The translations under genes were made by a program, and so were the position numbers. From contig JANYHT010000044.1 of the NCBI GenBank assembly GCA_025358925.1, positions 1-64,000 of the forward strand: a stretch of DNA of 64,000 nucleotides, read 5' to 3'. Shown in pieces: positions 63,250 through 64,000 of this stretch. Under the pieces are notes generated by a model. That model was not told the origin of the DNA. It saw only the letters and a program-made list of their open reading frames with translations, and ran no database searches. The stretch is from Gemmatimonadaceae bacterium. GTDB taxonomy: Bacteria; Gemmatimonadota; Gemmatimonadetes; Gemmatimonadales; Gemmatimonadaceae. Within the stretch, counting starts at the first letter, position 1, and the number at the start of each line of letters is the position of its first letter.

Positions 63250-64000
63250 TCGGCGGCCAGATATCGACGCGACGGATGCATGTCTTCTTTGCGGGCGGCG
63301 GTACGGGCGGTCACTTGTATCCCGGACTCGCGATTGCTCGTGCGTTGGTCCAACGTGCGCCCGAGATCGAGCCGTACTTTATCGGCGCACGTCGCGGGAT
63401 TGAGCGCGAGATTCTACCTACGACGGGCTTCCCGTACCAGCTCTTGTCGTTGCATCCGTTGTATCGGCGGACGCCATGGAGTAATTGGCGCACGCTGTTT
63501 GGGGCAATAAGTGCATGGCGAGCGCTCACGCGTGTAGCGGTGGCAGCGCCACCGTTGGCCGTTATTGGTACCGGTGGGTACGCTGCGGGTGTTGCACTCG
63601 CTTGGGCGCGCGCGCGCGGCGTCCCCACGGCGTTGCATGAGCCCGATAGTCATCCCGGGCTCACCACGCGCGCATTCGCCGGTGGCGCACGCGACATCTA
63701 TCTTGGTTTTCCTGAAGCTGCGTCACTCCTGCGCACCGGACCGCAGACGCGCGTGCTGCCGTTCGGGTGCCCGATTGAGCCGCCGCCTATCGTACGACGT
63801 TCTCGTGCCGACGCGCGACGTGCATGGGGTTTTGCGGATGACCTCTTCGTGCTCTTGGTATTTGGTGGAAGTCAAGGCGCGCGCGCGTTGAATGAGGCGA
63901 TCGCCGCATGGTGTCGTCACGGATTGCCGAGTAACGTGGCGCTTGTCTGGGCGACTGGCCGAGCGCAGGTTGCTGCTTATACGCAGTATGAAAGCGCGCG
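63246..64000 (+). CDS. murG: UDP-GlcNAc transferase MurG, 3' end outside window
   Basis: Adds GlcNAc to lipid I giving lipid II. About 251 residues are visible; the gene runs off the right edge. ATG 63246 overlaps ftsW; an internal ATG at 63276 (MHVFF) is the more usual start point of the family. Seen: GGGTGGHLYPGLAIA, GTGGYAAG, GGSQGARALN. The region after the inter-strand loop reads HEPDSHPGLTT, where most MurG have HEQN...GLTN, so two usually invariant Asn are Asp and Thr here. Confidence 0.93.
   Translation, partial: MIGGQISTRRMHVFFAGGGTGGHLYPGLAIARALVQRAPEIEPYFIGARRGIEREILPTTGFPYQLLSLHPLYRRTPWSNWRTLFGAISAWRALTRVAVAAPPLAVIGTGGYAAGVALAWARARGVPTALHEPDSHPGLTTRAFAGGARDIYLGFPEAASLLRTGPQTRVLPFGCPIEPPPIVRRSRADARRAWGFADDLFVLLVFGGSQGARALNEAIAAWCRHGLPSNVALVWATGRAQVAAYTQYESA

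Noticed and set aside
1-64000. Insertion sequences, prophage genes, CRISPR arrays or integrase-tRNA junctions
   Set aside because: No transposase, integrase, phage or Cas motifs and no regularly spaced repeats were seen; the region around tRNA-Val shows no duplicated tRNA end.

Overview
The window is a gene-dense, moderately GC-rich bacterial chromosome segment with no mobile elements, CRISPR arrays or rRNA. It reads as a diderm-like bacterium with meso-diaminopimelate-type murein (DNPR motif in MurE, complete division/cell-wall cluster), many exported hydrolases with AxA|Q signal-peptidase sites, type 2 IleRS, and a chemosensory operon rich in TPR and DUF4388/PATAN proteins. This combination best fits Gemmatimonadota (Gemmatimonas-like). 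That assignment is inference from gene content; no rRNA is present to confirm it.

Layout: (1) 1-5.5 kb, threonine operon thrA-thrB-thrC plus a degenerate SDR protein. (2) 5.5-16.3 kb, exported and catabolic genes: Gly-rich periplasmic protein, DUF4403 lipoprotein, M28 peptidase, Cdd1-like HhH protein, GH20 hexosaminidase preceded by a putative 21-codon leader ORF, S9 peptidase and a penicillin-acylase-family hydrolase. (3) 16.3-20.4 kb, SDR/DUF2867 protein, GT2 glycosyltransferase, thioredoxin-like protein, PfpI-family protein and a 53-residue membrane protein with its own terminator. (4) 20.5-24.5 kb, tilS-hpt-ftsH ending in a strong terminator. (5) 24.5-35.3 kb, cdaA, DUF2723, yggS, divIVA, purine nucleoside phosphorylase, ileS, dksA-like, two tandem lspA genes, rluD. 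(6) 35.2-51 kb, chemosensory operon: cheW, cheY, cheA, cheC, large TPR, PATAN, MglA-type GTPase, a protein with two DnaA-type AAA+ domains, PATAN-TPR, cheD, cheB, second cheW, TPR, MA-like peptidase, 56-residue membrane protein; then tRNA-Val. (7) 51.3-53.1 kb, an exported TPR protein ending in a perfect 16-bp inverted repeat. (8) 53.2-64 kb, rsmH-ftsL-ftsI-murE-murF-mraY-murD-ftsW-murG, murG running off the right edge.

The main candidate for an undescribed system is the core of region 6. An MglA-type polarity GTPase is translationally coupled to a 648-residue protein carrying two consecutive DnaA-type AAA+ modules but no recognisable DnaA DNA-binding domain. Two PATAN-domain proteins flank the pair, and CheA/CheY/CheW/CheC/CheD/CheB surround it; no MCP, CheR or MglB is in view. 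I infer a chemosensory pathway whose output is spatial organisation or polarity, or gene control, through a DnaA-derived ATPase. Almost every junction from cdaA to the 56-residue protein is an overlap or a gap under 65 bases with no visible terminator, so housekeeping and signalling genes may be co-transcribed.
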